Positions 26,892 through 35,979 of a stretch of 64,000 bases of DNA are shown piece after piece; the first letter of the stretch is position 1; every line of letters starts with the position of its first letter. Origin of the DNA: an uncultured Alphaproteobacteria bacterium (GTDB lineage: Bacteria; Pseudomonadota; Alphaproteobacteria; RF32; CAG-239); assembly GCA_934276635.1 (NCBI GenBank), contig CAKQTH010000005.1, positions 14,521 to 78,520 of the forward strand, written 5' to 3'. The position numbers and the translations under genes are program-made. A model generated the notes under the pieces. It saw only the letters and a program-made list of their open reading frames with translations. It made no database searches and was not told the DNA's origin.

Positions 26892-27834
26892 TATATATAC
26901 AGCTGATGAACAAAATATCATCAAAGCGGCAAAGTTGATTAATGAAGGCAAGCTTGTCGCTTTCCCGACAGAAACGGTATATGGTCTTGGCGCCTGCGCC
27001 TATAACGCAAAAGCAGTTGCTTCGATTTTTGCAGCAAAAGGGCGCCCGTCGTTTAATCCGCTGATTTCGCATGTGTGCACATTTGACACGGTTGAAGAGT
27101 TGACCGTTGTTGATGAAAGAGCTCGTTTGTTGGCGCAAAAATTCTGGCCGGGGCCGCTGACTTTTGTTTTGCAACGCAAAGAAGATAATCCTGCTCTTGA
27201 TTTGGCCTGTGCCGGATTGAAAACAATTACGGTTCGTATGCCGTCGCATCCGGTAGCAAGAGAGCTTATCAAACAAAGCGGAGTTCCGATTGTTGCCCCT
27301 TCTGCCAACCGTTCGCAGACCATATCTCCGACTACTGCCGCGCATGTTTTTGAAAGCCTCGGCGACAAGGTTGATATGATATTGGACGGCGGAGCATGCA
27401 GCGTCGGTGTTGAATCCACGATTATAGACCTGACGACACCGCGTGCGGTTTTGCTCCGAGCCGGCGGCGTTACATTGGAAGAGCTCGAAAGCTTCTTAAA
27501 TGAAACAATCGTGATATCGCACGGCAATCCGGATATGCCGAATTCGCCCGGACAGCTTTTGAAACATTATGCCCCGAGCCGCCATACTCTGCGCATTAAT
27601 GCCGTCAACAAAGCTCCGAACGAGTTTTTGATCGGTTTCGGACAGATTAAAGATGCTGATATAAACCTCAGCCCGGGCGGCGATTTGTGTGAAGCTGCGG
27701 CAAATTTGTTTGCTTATTTGCGTATGGCCGACGAACAAAACGAATTTGCAAAAATCGCAATGTCCCCTATTCCGGAAACAGGCATCGGATTGGCCATAAA
27801 CGATCGTATCCGCCGTGCTTCATACGCAAAATAA
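26881..27834 (+). CDS. Threonylcarbamoyl-AMP synthase (Sua5/TsaC family)
   Basis: Makes threonylcarbamoyl-AMP for the t6A37 modification of ANN-decoding tRNAs. The 317 residues comprise a YrdC domain (FPTETVYGLGA, AAKGRPSFNPL, VGVESTIIDLT, LLRAGGVT) plus the linker SPGQLLKHYAPS and a C-terminal Sua5 domain, so it is the long Sua5 form. Two adjacent ATGs (26881, 26884) are possible. It overlaps the preceding SUKH-like gene by about 10 bases, which may simply reflect compaction. Confidence 0.93.
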   Translation: MMSNIYTADEQNIIKAAKLINEGKLVAFPTETVYGLGACAYNAKAVASIFAAKGRPSFNPLISHVCTFDTVEELTVVDERARLLAQKFWPGPLTFVLQRKEDNPALDLACAGLKTITVRMPSHPVARELIKQSGVPIVAPSANRSQTISPTTAAHVFESLGDKVDMILDGGACSVGVESTIIDLTTPRAVLLRAGGVTLEELESFLNETIVISHGNPDMPNSPGQLLKHYAPSRHTLRINAVNKAPNEFLIGFGQIKDADINLSPGGDLCEAAANLFAYLRMADEQNEFAKIAMSPIPETGIGLAINDRIRRASYAK

Positions 27835-27887
27835 CCCCTTGTAAAAACAATATTCCGCCATATATCTATCTCGAAAGGATTTTGTAT

Positions 27888-28820
27888 ATGGCGGAATTTA
27901 AAACAGATATATTAATCATCGGCTCCGGACCTGCAGGATGCTCTGCCGGAATTTATGCCTCAAGAGCCGGCCTTTCAGCGCTTATTGTCTCCGGAGATCA
28001 AATCGGCGGGCAGCTGATTGCCGCAGATATGGTTGAAAACTATTGCGGTTTTGATACTCCGATTTCCGGCGCCGACTTATCGGCAAAAATGCAAAAACAG
28101 GCGGAAAACCTCGGCGTTAAATTTGTTTTTGATACCATCAACGAGGTGGATTTTGCAAACAGGCCGTTTGTCTGCAGTTCCGGCCGCAATTCGTTTGTTT
28201 CAAAAGCCGTAATTATCGCAACCGGCGCATCATCACAATGGCTCGGACTGAAAAACGAAAAAGAGCTTATCGGACACGGCGTTTCAATCTGTGCCACCTG
28301 CGACGGATTTTTTTATAAAGGCAAAAATGTCGCAGTTATCGGCGGCGGCAATGCGGCTATCAAAAAGGCCATATTCCTGACTTCGGTTGCGGCAAATGTT
28401 ACGGTTATCCACCGCAGAGGCAATCTCAGAGCCGACAAAATCGAACAAGAGAGGGCTTTTGCCAACCGGAAAATTAAATTTGAATGGGACAGCGTTGCCG
28501 AAGAGTTGATTGCCGACGGAGAACCGGAAACTCTGCGCGGCATAAAAATCAAGAATCTGAAGACCGATGAAGAAAAAATCATCAATGTCGATGCCGTGTT
28601 TTTGGCTATCGGACACAAGCCGAATACTGACATTTTCAAGCGATTTTTGGAGTTGGACGACAAAGGATATATTGTCACGAAAGGCGGAGACTGCAGGACT
28701 AACATTGAGGGAGTCTTTGCCGCCGGAGATGTCAAGAATCCAAAATTCCGACAAGCGATTGTATCCGCCGGCTCCGGCTGTATTGCCGCACTTCAGGCTG
28801 AAGAATTTGTGAATAGATAA
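27888..28820 (+). CDS. trxB: Thioredoxin reductase
   Basis: FAD/NADPH enzyme that reduces thioredoxin. The 310 residues have the FAD motif GSGPAGCSAGIYASRA, the redox-active CATC in SICATCDGFF near residue 135, the NADPH motif GGGNAA and the C-terminal FAAGDVKNPKFRQAIVSAGSGCIAA. SD AAAGGA lies 8 bases before the ATG at 27888; an upstream TTG in frame is not needed. Its stop abuts the stop of the converging methyltransferase gene. Confidence 0.95.
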   Translation: MAEFKTDILIIGSGPAGCSAGIYASRAGLSALIVSGDQIGGQLIAADMVENYCGFDTPISGADLSAKMQKQAENLGVKFVFDTINEVDFANRPFVCSSGRNSFVSKAVIIATGASSQWLGLKNEKELIGHGVSICATCDGFFYKGKNVAVIGGGNAAIKKAIFLTSVAANVTVIHRRGNLRADKIEQERAFANRKIKFEWDSVAEELIADGEPETLRGIKIKNLKTDEEKIINVDAVFLAIGHKPNTDIFKRFLELDDKGYIVTKGGDCRTNIEGVFAAGDVKNPKFRQAIVSAGSGCIAALQAEEFVNR

Positions 28821-30029
28821 TTATTTGTTTTTACATAACAAAAACACAATACCCTTGACCGGTGCACCGTTTTCGGTTCTTATGGTTGATTTTTGTTTTT
28901 CAACAACGGTAAAATGATTTTTCTCTGTCAAATCAACAATATATCTTTCAGAATGCTGAAATCTGCCGGATCTGTGCTGCACAAAATTTTCAGCCCCGCT
29001 GTTTTCGGTTATCGAAAATATGAAATAACCGCCCTGTTTCAAAGCATTACAAGCCTTTGAAAATACATTATCAAGCTCAGAAAAATAAGTCAAAACATCT
29101 GCGGCGCAAATCAGCCCGAATACATTGTTTTTTGCGCTGAGAGAGGACTCGGCGTCAGAGTTTATCAGTTTGAAATATATATGTTTTTTCTCTGCTTCTT
29201 TCAGCATATTTGCAGAAATATCAATCCCGATAAGGCCGCCGAATGACGCATATTCTTTTAAATATTTACCGCAAAGGCCGGTTCCGCAGCCCAAATCGAG
29301 CACTTTTGTTTTTTTGATTTTGTGTTTGCGCAATATTTGTGCAACAATTTCAGGGGTTTGATAGCTTAAATCGCTCAAAGTTTTTTCAAATTCAGGAGCA
29401 AAGGCGTCGAATATTTCGCGAATCCCGCCAAAGCCGTTACTGTCTGCCGCCTGATTTCCGACAATAGCGCCAGCCATATATTCAACCAGCTGATTATCGG
29501 GATATTTTTTCAACCATTTTTCAGCATATTTCAATACGATATCGGTATTTTGTTCAAGTGAAATCTCATATAGCAAATACCCCAAATTAAGCTGGTGCGC
29601 AACATCTTTTCCATCTGACAGTTCGACAGCCTTAAATCCGTACTTTATCGCCTCTTCCGGCTTTGAAAGCTTTTGGCAGCATTGGCTCAGCCAGTTATAC
29701 ACCCAGGAATCAGCCTGATTTTGCTCAATCAAATTTTCAAAACATTCGGCCGCTTTGGCATAATCTTCCGTTTCAAAATATGTTTGTCCGGCCAGCAGGT
29801 CGTTTTCATAATCAAATTTATTCTTTAACAAATCTATATAATATATTGTTTTTGAATATTTATTAAGCATAAAATTGCAATTTGCGCAATTTATTAATGC
29901 CGTGACATTATTGCGATTATGTTTGAGCGCGGCAATATAGAACTTTAGCGCCTTACGATACTTTTTTTGCAAATAAAGTTTGTTTCCGCATAAAATATTT
30001 TTTTCTGCATTTTGCCTTAAATCAAACAC
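28821..30029 (-). CDS. TPR-repeat class I SAM methyltransferase
   Basis: A 402-residue two-part protein. Residues about 1-200 are TPR-type helical repeats (for example YAKAAECFENLIEQNQADSWVYNWLSQC). Residues about 205-402 are a Rossmann methyltransferase with motif I VLDLGCGTGLCG and GIDISANMLKEA. TPR-methyltransferase fusions are known, but their targets are mostly unknown. It appears monocistronic, divergent from the tRNA-Leu gene. Confidence 0.8.
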   Translation of the reverse strand: MFDLRQNAEKNILCGNKLYLQKKYRKALKFYIAALKHNRNNVTALINCANCNFMLNKYSKTIYYIDLLKNKFDYENDLLAGQTYFETEDYAKAAECFENLIEQNQADSWVYNWLSQCCQKLSKPEEAIKYGFKAVELSDGKDVAHQLNLGYLLYEISLEQNTDIVLKYAEKWLKKYPDNQLVEYMAGAIVGNQAADSNGFGGIREIFDAFAPEFEKTLSDLSYQTPEIVAQILRKHKIKKTKVLDLGCGTGLCGKYLKEYASFGGLIGIDISANMLKEAEKKHIYFKLINSDAESSLSAKNNVFGLICAADVLTYFSELDNVFSKACNALKQGGYFIFSITENSGAENFVQHRSGRFQHSERYIVDLTEKNHFTVVEKQKSTIRTENGAPVKGIVFLLCKNK

Positions 30030-30086
30030 TTAATCAATCTCCCGTAATTATATTGAAAAAAATATCATTTTTTTGTAAAAAAACTA

Positions 30087-30115
30087 TTGACGAGACAAAA
30101 AATATATTATATGTA
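30087..30115 (+). promoter_or_regulatory. Promoter of tRNA-Leu
   Basis: TTGACG and TATGTA with a 17-base spacer, ending 14 bases before the tRNA 5' end. Confidence 0.55.
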
Positions 30116-30129
30116 TGCACTTACCTTAT

Positions 30130-30215
30130 GGGGGTGTGGCGGAACTGGTAGACGCGCTAGACTCAAAATCTTGTTGCCTCAGGCAGTGGGAGTTCAAGTC
30201 TCCCCACCCCTACCA
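30130..30215 (+). tRNA. tRNA-Leu (anticodon CAA)
   Basis: An 86-base class II tRNA. The D arm TGGCGGAACTGGTAGACGC is typical of tRNA-Leu; the anticodon loop CTCAAAA has CAA at 30164-30166; a long variable arm (TGCC/GGCA) follows; the T arm is GGGAG-TTCAAGT-CTCCC; and CCA is encoded. The first acceptor pair reads G-T and the anticodon stem has one T-T mismatch. It decodes UUG. Confidence 0.93.
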
Positions 30216-30220
30216 ATACG

Positions 30221-30256
30221 AAAGGCTTGTAAATCAAAGATTTGCAAGCCTTTTTT
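30221..30256 (+). terminator. Terminator of tRNA-Leu
   Basis: A 15-base stem (AAAGGCTTG...CAAGCCTTT, one wobble) with an AAA loop and T run, just after the CCA end. Confidence 0.88.
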
Positions 30257-30273
30257 GTTGCGTAAAACATCGC

Positions 30274-30308
30274 AAAAAAAACGGGCAGAAAATTCCACCC
30301 GTTTTTTG
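30274..30308 (-). terminator. Terminator after the DUF4139 gene
   Basis: AAAACGGG and CCCGTTTT stem with an 8-base A run on the plus strand, giving a T run for minus-strand transcripts. Confidence 0.75.
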
Positions 30309-30320
30309 TTTTTTTACAAA

Positions 30321-31742
30321 CTATTTTCCGTAAATAATCTGCACGCCGAAATTAAGCTCAACCGATTTGTCGGCCTCAACCTTAAATTTCCACTCATTGC
30401 GGCGGATATCCTTGCTCTCGCCCGGCATATTTTCGCTCAAAATTTTGTATTGAGCCGGAAAACTCTGCTTGAACACAACATCGACATCTTTGTCCGAAGA
30501 GTTTGTAAACTTCACTTTCGCTTCAAATTCGCTCACATTTTCCGAAACCTTGCGGTTAGAGGTGATAGAACCGGACGCAAACACATCAAACGCATCGCCG
30601 AGATTGAGTTTCAGCTCTTCGTTCTTCGGAGTGTGAGAAATACGATCTTCTCCGATAAACTGCAGATTTCCGTCCTTGTCGCGCTGATAAAATCTGACTG
30701 TTCCGGACGGAAGAGGAATCCCCAAATTGTCTTCGGTCGAATTGTTGATGACATAGCTTTGCGTCAAGGTCGATTTTTCAAACGAAGAAGCGCTGTTTTG
30801 CCCGAAATACAGCGGAGAATTCAGCACTAAATTTTTGTGATATTTGACCATATCACCCTCAAGCAGGCTCAGCTGTTTAGTCTGATTTGCCGCCAAATCA
30901 ACACGGAATGGAATGTTATACATATGATATCCGGCAAGAGACTGTTCGTCCGGCATTGCGGCAGCTTCCGCAATCGTATCCATTGTATTTGCGGCCATTG
31001 CCATCATTCGCATACCTTTTGCCATAATCGGGCGTGCGATTTGTTCGTTCACATTGCCGGCAACAAAGCTGATTTTTGCATTTTTATAATCAATACCGGA
31101 GACATTGTTAACGGTTACCCAGCCTTTTAGGTTAAGCTCGCTGTCCGACAGCAAAGTTGCGACATAGTTCGAATCCCAGCTCAAACCGCCGGTCAGATAC
31201 ATCAGGCTGATTTCCTTTTGTGCTGCGGTTTCGTTCATAATTTTTGCCGCCAAGCTCGGTTTTGCCTGCAAATCTGCCGGAATTTCCGGATAAATTATGC
31301 GTCCGTTGAACGACGGATCAATTCCGTAAGAAAACTTGAGAACCGGAGTGCCGTAACTTTGGCTAACAATTTCGGCATCAGAGAACACCGTTTCGCCGGT
31401 TTTCGGATTTTCAACCGCGGTTTTAACCTTTTTGCCGACATATTTTTGCATCAGATTTTGTGCAGTAATCAGATTATAGTCATAGTTCTGTTCCAGAACA
31501 TTTACTCCCACAGCCAGCAAAACCGCCGTTTCCGGACGCATTCTTTCGGCCACCCCCTCAAACGAAAGTTCGCTTTCTCCGGCTGGAAGATAAATATTTC
31601 TGGAATCTTTGACCAATGCCATATTTTTATAAACGCTTATCTGCGTGTCGGTTCTTTGGCTTTCATTAACCGCAATTTCCGCAGCGCCGGCAGCGTATGC
31701 AGCCATTGACAGAGCAGTTGTAAGACACAAAAGTTTTTTCAT
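30321..31742 (-). CDS. Exported DUF4139 family protein
   Basis: A 473-residue protein with a signal peptide (ending near AAGAAE) and the DUF4139 core: YLTGGLSWDSNYVATL, LKGWVTVNNVSGIDYKNAKISFVAGNVN and the late DAFDVFASGSITS region. A methionine-rich stretch (KGMRMMAMAANTM) lies around residue 240. DUF4139 proteins are predicted periplasmic or surface beta-sandwich proteins without an agreed function. It may be co-transcribed with the two upstream minus-strand genes (12-base gap). Confidence 0.85.
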   Translation of the reverse strand: MKKLLCLTTALSMAAYAAGAAEIAVNESQRTDTQISVYKNMALVKDSRNIYLPAGESELSFEGVAERMRPETAVLLAVGVNVLEQNYDYNLITAQNLMQKYVGKKVKTAVENPKTGETVFSDAEIVSQSYGTPVLKFSYGIDPSFNGRIIYPEIPADLQAKPSLAAKIMNETAAQKEISLMYLTGGLSWDSNYVATLLSDSELNLKGWVTVNNVSGIDYKNAKISFVAGNVNEQIARPIMAKGMRMMAMAANTMDTIAEAAAMPDEQSLAGYHMYNIPFRVDLAANQTKQLSLLEGDMVKYHKNLVLNSPLYFGQNSASSFEKSTLTQSYVINNSTEDNLGIPLPSGTVRFYQRDKDGNLQFIGEDRISHTPKNEELKLNLGDAFDVFASGSITSNRKVSENVSEFEAKVKFTNSSDKDVDVVFKQSFPAQYKILSENMPGESKDIRRNEWKFKVEADKSVELNFGVQIIYGK

Positions 31743-31754
31743 CTTATATCCCCT

Positions 31755-32048
31755 TTATAATAGTTTGGCTTCATAAACATAAACAATTTCAGACTTTTCG
31801 TTTGCGGGCGGAAGATTCATTTCGCACACGAGCAGAGTCTTCAATTTTGAAAGTTTTTCAATTATTTGCGGCTCAATATCACACAGACCGACCGCGTTTT
31901 CAGATGTTCGATAAACCCAAAGCGTGTTTTCTGCCTTATCGACTTCAAACATCGGGTTTTCGGGTTCGACTTCCGCCGCAAAGATAAGGAGCATAATCTC
32001 CCCGTCTTCATTCGTCACAAAATCGAACATTTGATACAAGTCGTCCAT
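31755..32048 (-). CDS. Small acidic protein of unknown function
   Basis: 97 residues, acidic, with no membrane segment or signal peptide. An upstream GTG is in frame, but that GTG is part of the SD GAGGTG preceding the ATG at 32048. The strand-rich pattern (MLLIFAAEVE, TLWVYRTSE) suggests a compact domain. It sits between the Skp-like and DUF4139 genes, which may make it part of an envelope operon. Confidence 0.55.
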   Translation of the reverse strand: MDDLYQMFDFVTNEDGEIMLLIFAAEVEPENPMFEVDKAENTLWVYRTSENAVGLCDIEPQIIEKLSKLKTLLVCEMNLPPANEKSEIVYVYEAKLL

Positions 32049-32067
32049 ATATATAGTCACCTCAAAC

Positions 32068-32592
32068 TTATTTTACAGCGTTCAAAACATCATCCGTAAT
32101 ATCAACAACATCGGCAGTTTTTACGGCAATCGAATTCATCGAAAAGACGGCATTAACATTTTTTTTGTTAGCGACTTCAACCAAAGCGGCATTAATTTTT
32201 TCTCCGGCATCTTTGAGCGCCTGTTGATATTCTTCGATCAAATCATTGCGTTTAAGCGACAATGAGTTTAGATACACTTCCGAATATTCTGCTTTTGCTT
32301 TTTTATCTTTCATTTTATTCAATTTGTCAACAGCTGCATCAACCTGTTCGGAAAGTTGCGCAATTTTCGCATCATAATTTTGGCGGATAGAAACCAGATT
32401 CGGAGACATCGCAACCAGTTTGCTCACATCATAAACATATACAACGCGGTTTGCCTCAATTTGCTGCTGAAGTGAATGAATTTTAGCGCAGTGAACAATG
32501 CTTATAACAAACAAAATTGCCGCAATCACGGCAAATACAACGGTTTTATCAATTTTTTGACACAGGGTGTAAAGTTTTTTTTCTTTTTTCAT
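32068..32592 (-). CDS. Membrane-anchored Skp/OmpH-like chaperone
   Basis: 174 residues: one membrane helix (residues about 19-35), a strand VVYVYDVSKLV, a long coiled coil (about 60-130) and the closing segment VFSMNSIAVKTADVVDITDDVL, which closely parallels the E. coli Skp ending. Skp holds unfolded outer-membrane proteins in the periplasm. Here the N-terminal helix lacks an obvious cleavage site, so it may stay tethered. It lies directly downstream of the autotransporter, a plausible client, but past a terminator. A second copy is at 46407. Confidence 0.7.
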   Translation of the reverse strand: MKKEKKLYTLCQKIDKTVVFAVIAAILFVISIVHCAKIHSLQQQIEANRVVYVYDVSKLVAMSPNLVSIRQNYDAKIAQLSEQVDAAVDKLNKMKDKKAKAEYSEVYLNSLSLKRNDLIEEYQQALKDAGEKINAALVEVANKKNVNAVFSMNSIAVKTADVVDITDDVLNAVK

Positions 32593-32606
32593 AAACAGCT
32601 CCTATA

Positions 32607-32646
32607 TAAAAAAAGACCTTGAGCGGATTTCTCCGTCCAAGGCCTT
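32607..32646 (-). terminator. Terminator after the autotransporter
   Basis: AAGGCCTTG and CAAGGTCTT stem (one wobble) followed by a T run on the minus strand, between the autotransporter stop and the Skp-like gene. Confidence 0.8.
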
Positions 32647-32658
32647 GTAGTGTTCATA

Positions 32659-35079
32659 TTACCAAGAATATGTGATACCTGCACGATATGCAGCATTCGA
32701 GGAGTTGCCCCAAGAAGCGCCGATATTGAGCATTACATTGTCGTTAATCCAGTGGAAACCACCGAGTGCAGCCGCAGTATGACCTTCATACGCACCTGTA
32801 CCGAACGAAATTTGAGTATCACCGGTTGCGCGAGCATTCGGAACGAGAGCCGATAAAGCAGCCATTTCAGCCATACCGGCTTGGAAATCTTTCTTCAAGC
32901 TCTTAACATCGTTATCTAGGCTGTACAATTTTTCATCAATCGATTTAACAGCATCAGACAGATTTGTCGTACCTGCAGCATAATGAGTTGTAGCCATTGT
33001 CGGAACAACATCTCCCAGAGCAGTGTTGATTGCGTCAATGTTTGCATTTACGGTAGCGTCAGCGGCAACACCGTTAAATGTTGTAGTTGTAGCAGTTCCG
33101 ATGTTTGAAGCAACCTGAGAAAGGGCAGTCGACAAATCTTTTCCTGCAATACCCGCATTGGTGTATTCAACAGCCATTGTATTTGTCATAGCCGTTCTGT
33201 TACCGATTGCGTTATCAAGGCTTACAAGATGATCTTCAACTGTTGTACCTCTTGCAAGGTTTGTGCCATTACCAACAGTAGAGGCAGCGCTGTTTACAGA
33301 GCCGTCAGCATTAGCCAAACCATGGATCTTGCCCAAAGTCTTGTCAATGCCTTGCAAAGCATCAGAAATTGTCCCAACTGTTATATTTCCACCATTTGTG
33401 AAGTTTGTGCTTGTTGTTAAAGCAGAAACATCACCGATTGTATTCAAAGCGCCCGTAATTGTAGATGGTGTAGAACCATCAGCACCCTTTGTTGTGCCGG
33501 TATATTTCGCATTTTCGGCAGAAGCCATAACAGTCGCGGTTGTAGCCAACGCTGCGGCATCGCCAGCACCAGTAACAGCCGTTGCGCCATTGTCAATTGA
33601 TTTAACAACTGTTGCCCCATCAAATGTCATACCGTTTGTAGAACTCAAAGTTGTCAAACCATCAACTGTCAATGTGTCATTCAAAGTAGCAGCTCCTGTT
33701 ACACCGAGTGTGCCACCAACAGTGGTGTTTTTAAGAGATGTATCACCTGTTACAGTGAGTGCGTCATTAACAGTCGTAGCGCCGTTCAATGTTGTTTCAC
33801 CAGCAACTGTCAATGTGTCGTCCAAAGTAGCAGCTCCTGTTACACCGAGTGTGCCACCAACAGTGGTATTACCTGTTACACCGAGTGTGCCACCAACAGT
33901 TGTATTTGCAAGCGTTGTGTCGCCTGTTACTCCCAATGTGCCGCCAACAGTTGTATTTGCAAGCGTTGTGTCGCCTGTTACTCCCAATGTGCCGCCAACA
34001 GTGGTATTACCTGTTACACCGAGTGTGCCACCAACAGAAATATTATCTTGGAATGTCTGATCACCTGTAAAGGTATTTCCTCCAGCAAGATTAGCTTTCT
34101 CTGTATCCAATTCGCTTAAAGCTCCGCCGATTGTTGTTGATGAAATATTCCCAGCCGGTGTAAACTTAGCACTTTCAGCATTTTCACGAATAGAGTTCAA
34201 AACAGAACCAGCCGTATCAACATCACCATTTAATTTATCAATAGCGTCCTTATTCGCCGTAATATTAGTTTTATTTTCATTTATAGCAGTTGCGTTATTT
34301 GCAATAGCAGTTGTGTTATCTGCAACATCTTTTACCAAACCGCTCGAAGCATCACCAACGGTTGTTTTCAAATCTGCAACATCTTTTACCAAACCGCTAG
34401 ATGCATCACCAACGGTTGTTTTCAAAGTCGCTATATCATTCTTATTTGTAGTGATTTGAGCAACACCTTCTGTTGTGATTCCAGAATCTGCCGCAGCCTG
34501 CTGGTTAGCTGTCAGAGTATTCTGTTTTCCGGCAAGACCGTCTGTCAGCTCTGTCTTTGTGGCATAATTTGTTGCCAAGTCAGTTGTTGTTGTGTAGTTT
34601 GCATTGTTTGCTGTGATTGCATCGCTGATAGCGGTGTTCATATCAGTTGTATTGGTATAGGAGGCCAACTTTGCATCAATAGCTGTGTTAACATCGGAAG
34701 AGGTCTGATAGCCAGCGTTTTCCAATGTCGTAATTCTGCCTGTTGCGGCAGTCAAATCGCTTTGGTTCGCTTTTTCACCAACAGTTGTTTGCAAAGTAGT
34801 GATAGCATTTTTATTTGTTTCTATATCTGCGGTATTTGTGTTAATGGCAGCAGCCAAAGCTTGACCTTCTGCTTTTGTTGTATAATCCGCTTGAGTTGTG
34901 TTTGTGGTATCGCCTGAGCTTGCTCCGCCCCAGATGGTTGCGCCCGTAACGGAAACATCAGCAGCGTTTGCAACACCTGCCGCCATCAAAGCCGCAGCAT
35001 TGATAGCCAAACATTTCAGCAAAACAGATTTATAACGTCTTTTTAAGATCGTTAGTCCAGTTCTTGACAATTTTAACAT
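32659..35079 (-). CDS. YadA-like trimeric autotransporter adhesin
   Basis: An 806-residue surface protein. The long basic leader (LKLSRTGLTILKRRYKSVLLKCLAINAAALMAAGVANAAD) is the extended signal peptide of type V proteins. The passenger alternates coiled-coil stretches (TTLQTTVGEKANQSDL) with 17-residue GGTLGVTG repeats at mid-length. The last 60 residues (GTGAYEGHTAAALGGFHWINDNVMLNIGASWG) form the YadA beta-barrel anchor, ending in YSW. The frame is open upstream to 35190 through a poly-G tract, but SD AAGGAG sits before the ATG at 35079, so that start is used. Confidence 0.88.
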   Translation of the reverse strand: MLKLSRTGLTILKRRYKSVLLKCLAINAAALMAAGVANAADVSVTGATIWGGASSGDTTNTTQADYTTKAEGQALAAAINTNTADIETNKNAITTLQTTVGEKANQSDLTAATGRITTLENAGYQTSSDVNTAIDAKLASYTNTTDMNTAISDAITANNANYTTTTDLATNYATKTELTDGLAGKQNTLTANQQAAADSGITTEGVAQITTNKNDIATLKTTVGDASSGLVKDVADLKTTVGDASSGLVKDVADNTTAIANNATAINENKTNITANKDAIDKLNGDVDTAGSVLNSIRENAESAKFTPAGNISSTTIGGALSELDTEKANLAGGNTFTGDQTFQDNISVGGTLGVTGNTTVGGTLGVTGDTTLANTTVGGTLGVTGDTTLANTTVGGTLGVTGNTTVGGTLGVTGAATLDDTLTVAGETTLNGATTVNDALTVTGDTSLKNTTVGGTLGVTGAATLNDTLTVDGLTTLSSTNGMTFDGATVVKSIDNGATAVTGAGDAAALATTATVMASAENAKYTGTTKGADGSTPSTITGALNTIGDVSALTTSTNFTNGGNITVGTISDALQGIDKTLGKIHGLANADGSVNSAASTVGNGTNLARGTTVEDHLVSLDNAIGNRTAMTNTMAVEYTNAGIAGKDLSTALSQVASNIGTATTTTFNGVAADATVNANIDAINTALGDVVPTMATTHYAAGTTNLSDAVKSIDEKLYSLDNDVKSLKKDFQAGMAEMAALSALVPNARATGDTQISFGTGAYEGHTAAALGGFHWINDNVMLNIGASWGNSSNAAYRAGITYSW
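33690..34045 (-). repeat. Tandem repeats in the autotransporter passenger
   Basis: Repeats encoding variants of NTTVGGTLGVTGDTTLA. Two neighbouring copies starting near 33900 and 33951 are identical over their 51-base period; others are shorter (GGTLGVTGNTTV) or diverged. Such repeats can expand or contract by slipped pairing and recombination. Confidence 0.85.
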
Positions 35080-35144
35080 ATTTTTCTCCTTGAATTGTCT
35101 TGTTGTTGAAGATTTAAAGACAGGCGGAAAGCGTAAAAACTTTA

Positions 35145-35154
35145 CCCCCCCCCC
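35145..35154 (-). repeat. G10 homopolymer in the autotransporter leader
   Basis: Ten C on the plus strand, 66-75 bases upstream of the adhesin ATG. TAAAGT follows it directly on the coding strand, as TAAAAT follows the pilin tracts, but no -35 box lies at correct distance. Alternatively, TTGACA (35204-35199) with TTTACT 17 bases on makes this a 5' UTR tract. Either way it is a slippage site. Confidence 0.7.
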
Positions 35155-35273
35155 ACGCGCATCTTTCACTTCAACAGTAAAAACTATCATAAATTGGTTG
35201 TCAACACATATTTTTATTGAATATACAGATTTTTATTTGTTATCTCTAATATTTTATTTTTTGAAAAAAATGC

Positions 35274-35302
35274 TTGCAATTTTGGAGCACATATAGTATA
35301 AA
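35274..35302 (+). promoter_or_regulatory. Promoter of rpmI-rplT
   Basis: TTGCAA and TATAAA with a 17-base spacer, leaving a 5' UTR of about 80 bases before rpmI, enough for the L20 autoregulation known in other bacteria (no L20 site was proven here). Confidence 0.7.
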
Positions 35303-35387
35303 GCGTACCGTATATGGGCGAATCGGGCGAAATTGGCATGCCTGACCGCTCAAAATAACAATCCAACCATTTTTGAAAGGGATTAAA

Positions 35388-35585
35388 ATGCCGAAATTAA
35401 AATCTAACAGCTCCGCTAAAAAACGCTTTGGCATTACCGGAGCCGGAAAGTTGACAAGAAACTTTGCTAACAAAAGACACCGCCTCTTTTCTAAACCTAC
35501 AAAGATGAAAAGAAACGCTCGCGGAACCACTTTGGTCAACGAGTCTGATGTTAAACTCGTTAAACAATTTTTGCCATATTTGTAG
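35388..35585 (+). CDS. rpmI: 50S ribosomal protein L35
   Basis: 65 residues, MPKLKSNSSAKKRFGIT at the start and the KHR-like NKRHRLFSKPTKMKRNARGT core, typical of L35. SD AAAGGG precedes the ATG at 35388; an in-frame ATG at 35373 is part of the leader. It is followed by rplT after 12 bases. infC, the usual upstream neighbour, is absent. Confidence 0.97.
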   Translation: MPKLKSNSSAKKRFGITGAGKLTRNFANKRHRLFSKPTKMKRNARGTTLVNESDVKLVKQFLPYL

Positions 35586-35597
35586 GAGGAATGAAAG

Positions 35598-35957
35598 ATG
35601 TCTCGTGTTAAAAGAGGTGTAACGACTCACGCTCGCCATAAAAAAATCTTGAAATTGGCGAAAGGTTTCAGAGGTCGTTCTAAAAATGTATTTACAGTAG
35701 CTGTTGAAAGAGTTGAAAAGGCTCTCCAATATGCTTATCGCGACAGAAGAGCAAAAAAGAGAAACTTCCGTGCATTGTGGATTCAAAGAATCAATGCGGC
35801 TACTCGTCTGCACGATATGACCTATTCTCGATTTATCAGCGGGCTCAACAAGGCCGGTATTGAACTTGACCGTAAAGTTCTCGCTGATATCGCTTTGAAA
35901 GAGCCCCAAAATTTTGCCAAACTGGTAGAATCCGCTAAAGCGGCTCTTAAGAAATAA
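35598..35957 (+). CDS. rplT: 50S ribosomal protein L20
   Basis: 119 residues of standard length: MSRVKRGVTTHARHKKILK, the AKGFRGRSKN motif and RDRRAKKRNFRALWIQRIN. L20 nucleates early 50S assembly and in several bacteria represses its own operon. SD GGAGGA is 9 bases upstream. Confidence 0.98.
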   Translation: MSRVKRGVTTHARHKKILKLAKGFRGRSKNVFTVAVERVEKALQYAYRDRRAKKRNFRALWIQRINAATRLHDMTYSRFISGLNKAGIELDRKVLADIALKEPQNFAKLVESAKAALKK

Positions 35958-35979
35958 GGTATAGCTACATATAATATAT

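Noticed and set aside
33263..34060. Plus-strand open frame of 265 codons rich in Val, Ala and Pro
   Set aside because: Mirror of the repetitive autotransporter passenger on the minus strand; the repeats make both strands open.
35080..35190. N-terminal extension of the autotransporter through the G10 tract
   Set aside because: The ATG at 35079 has a clear SD and the standard long signal peptide; the extension would put a basic, poly-Gly stretch in front of it. A role as a frameshift switch is not excluded.
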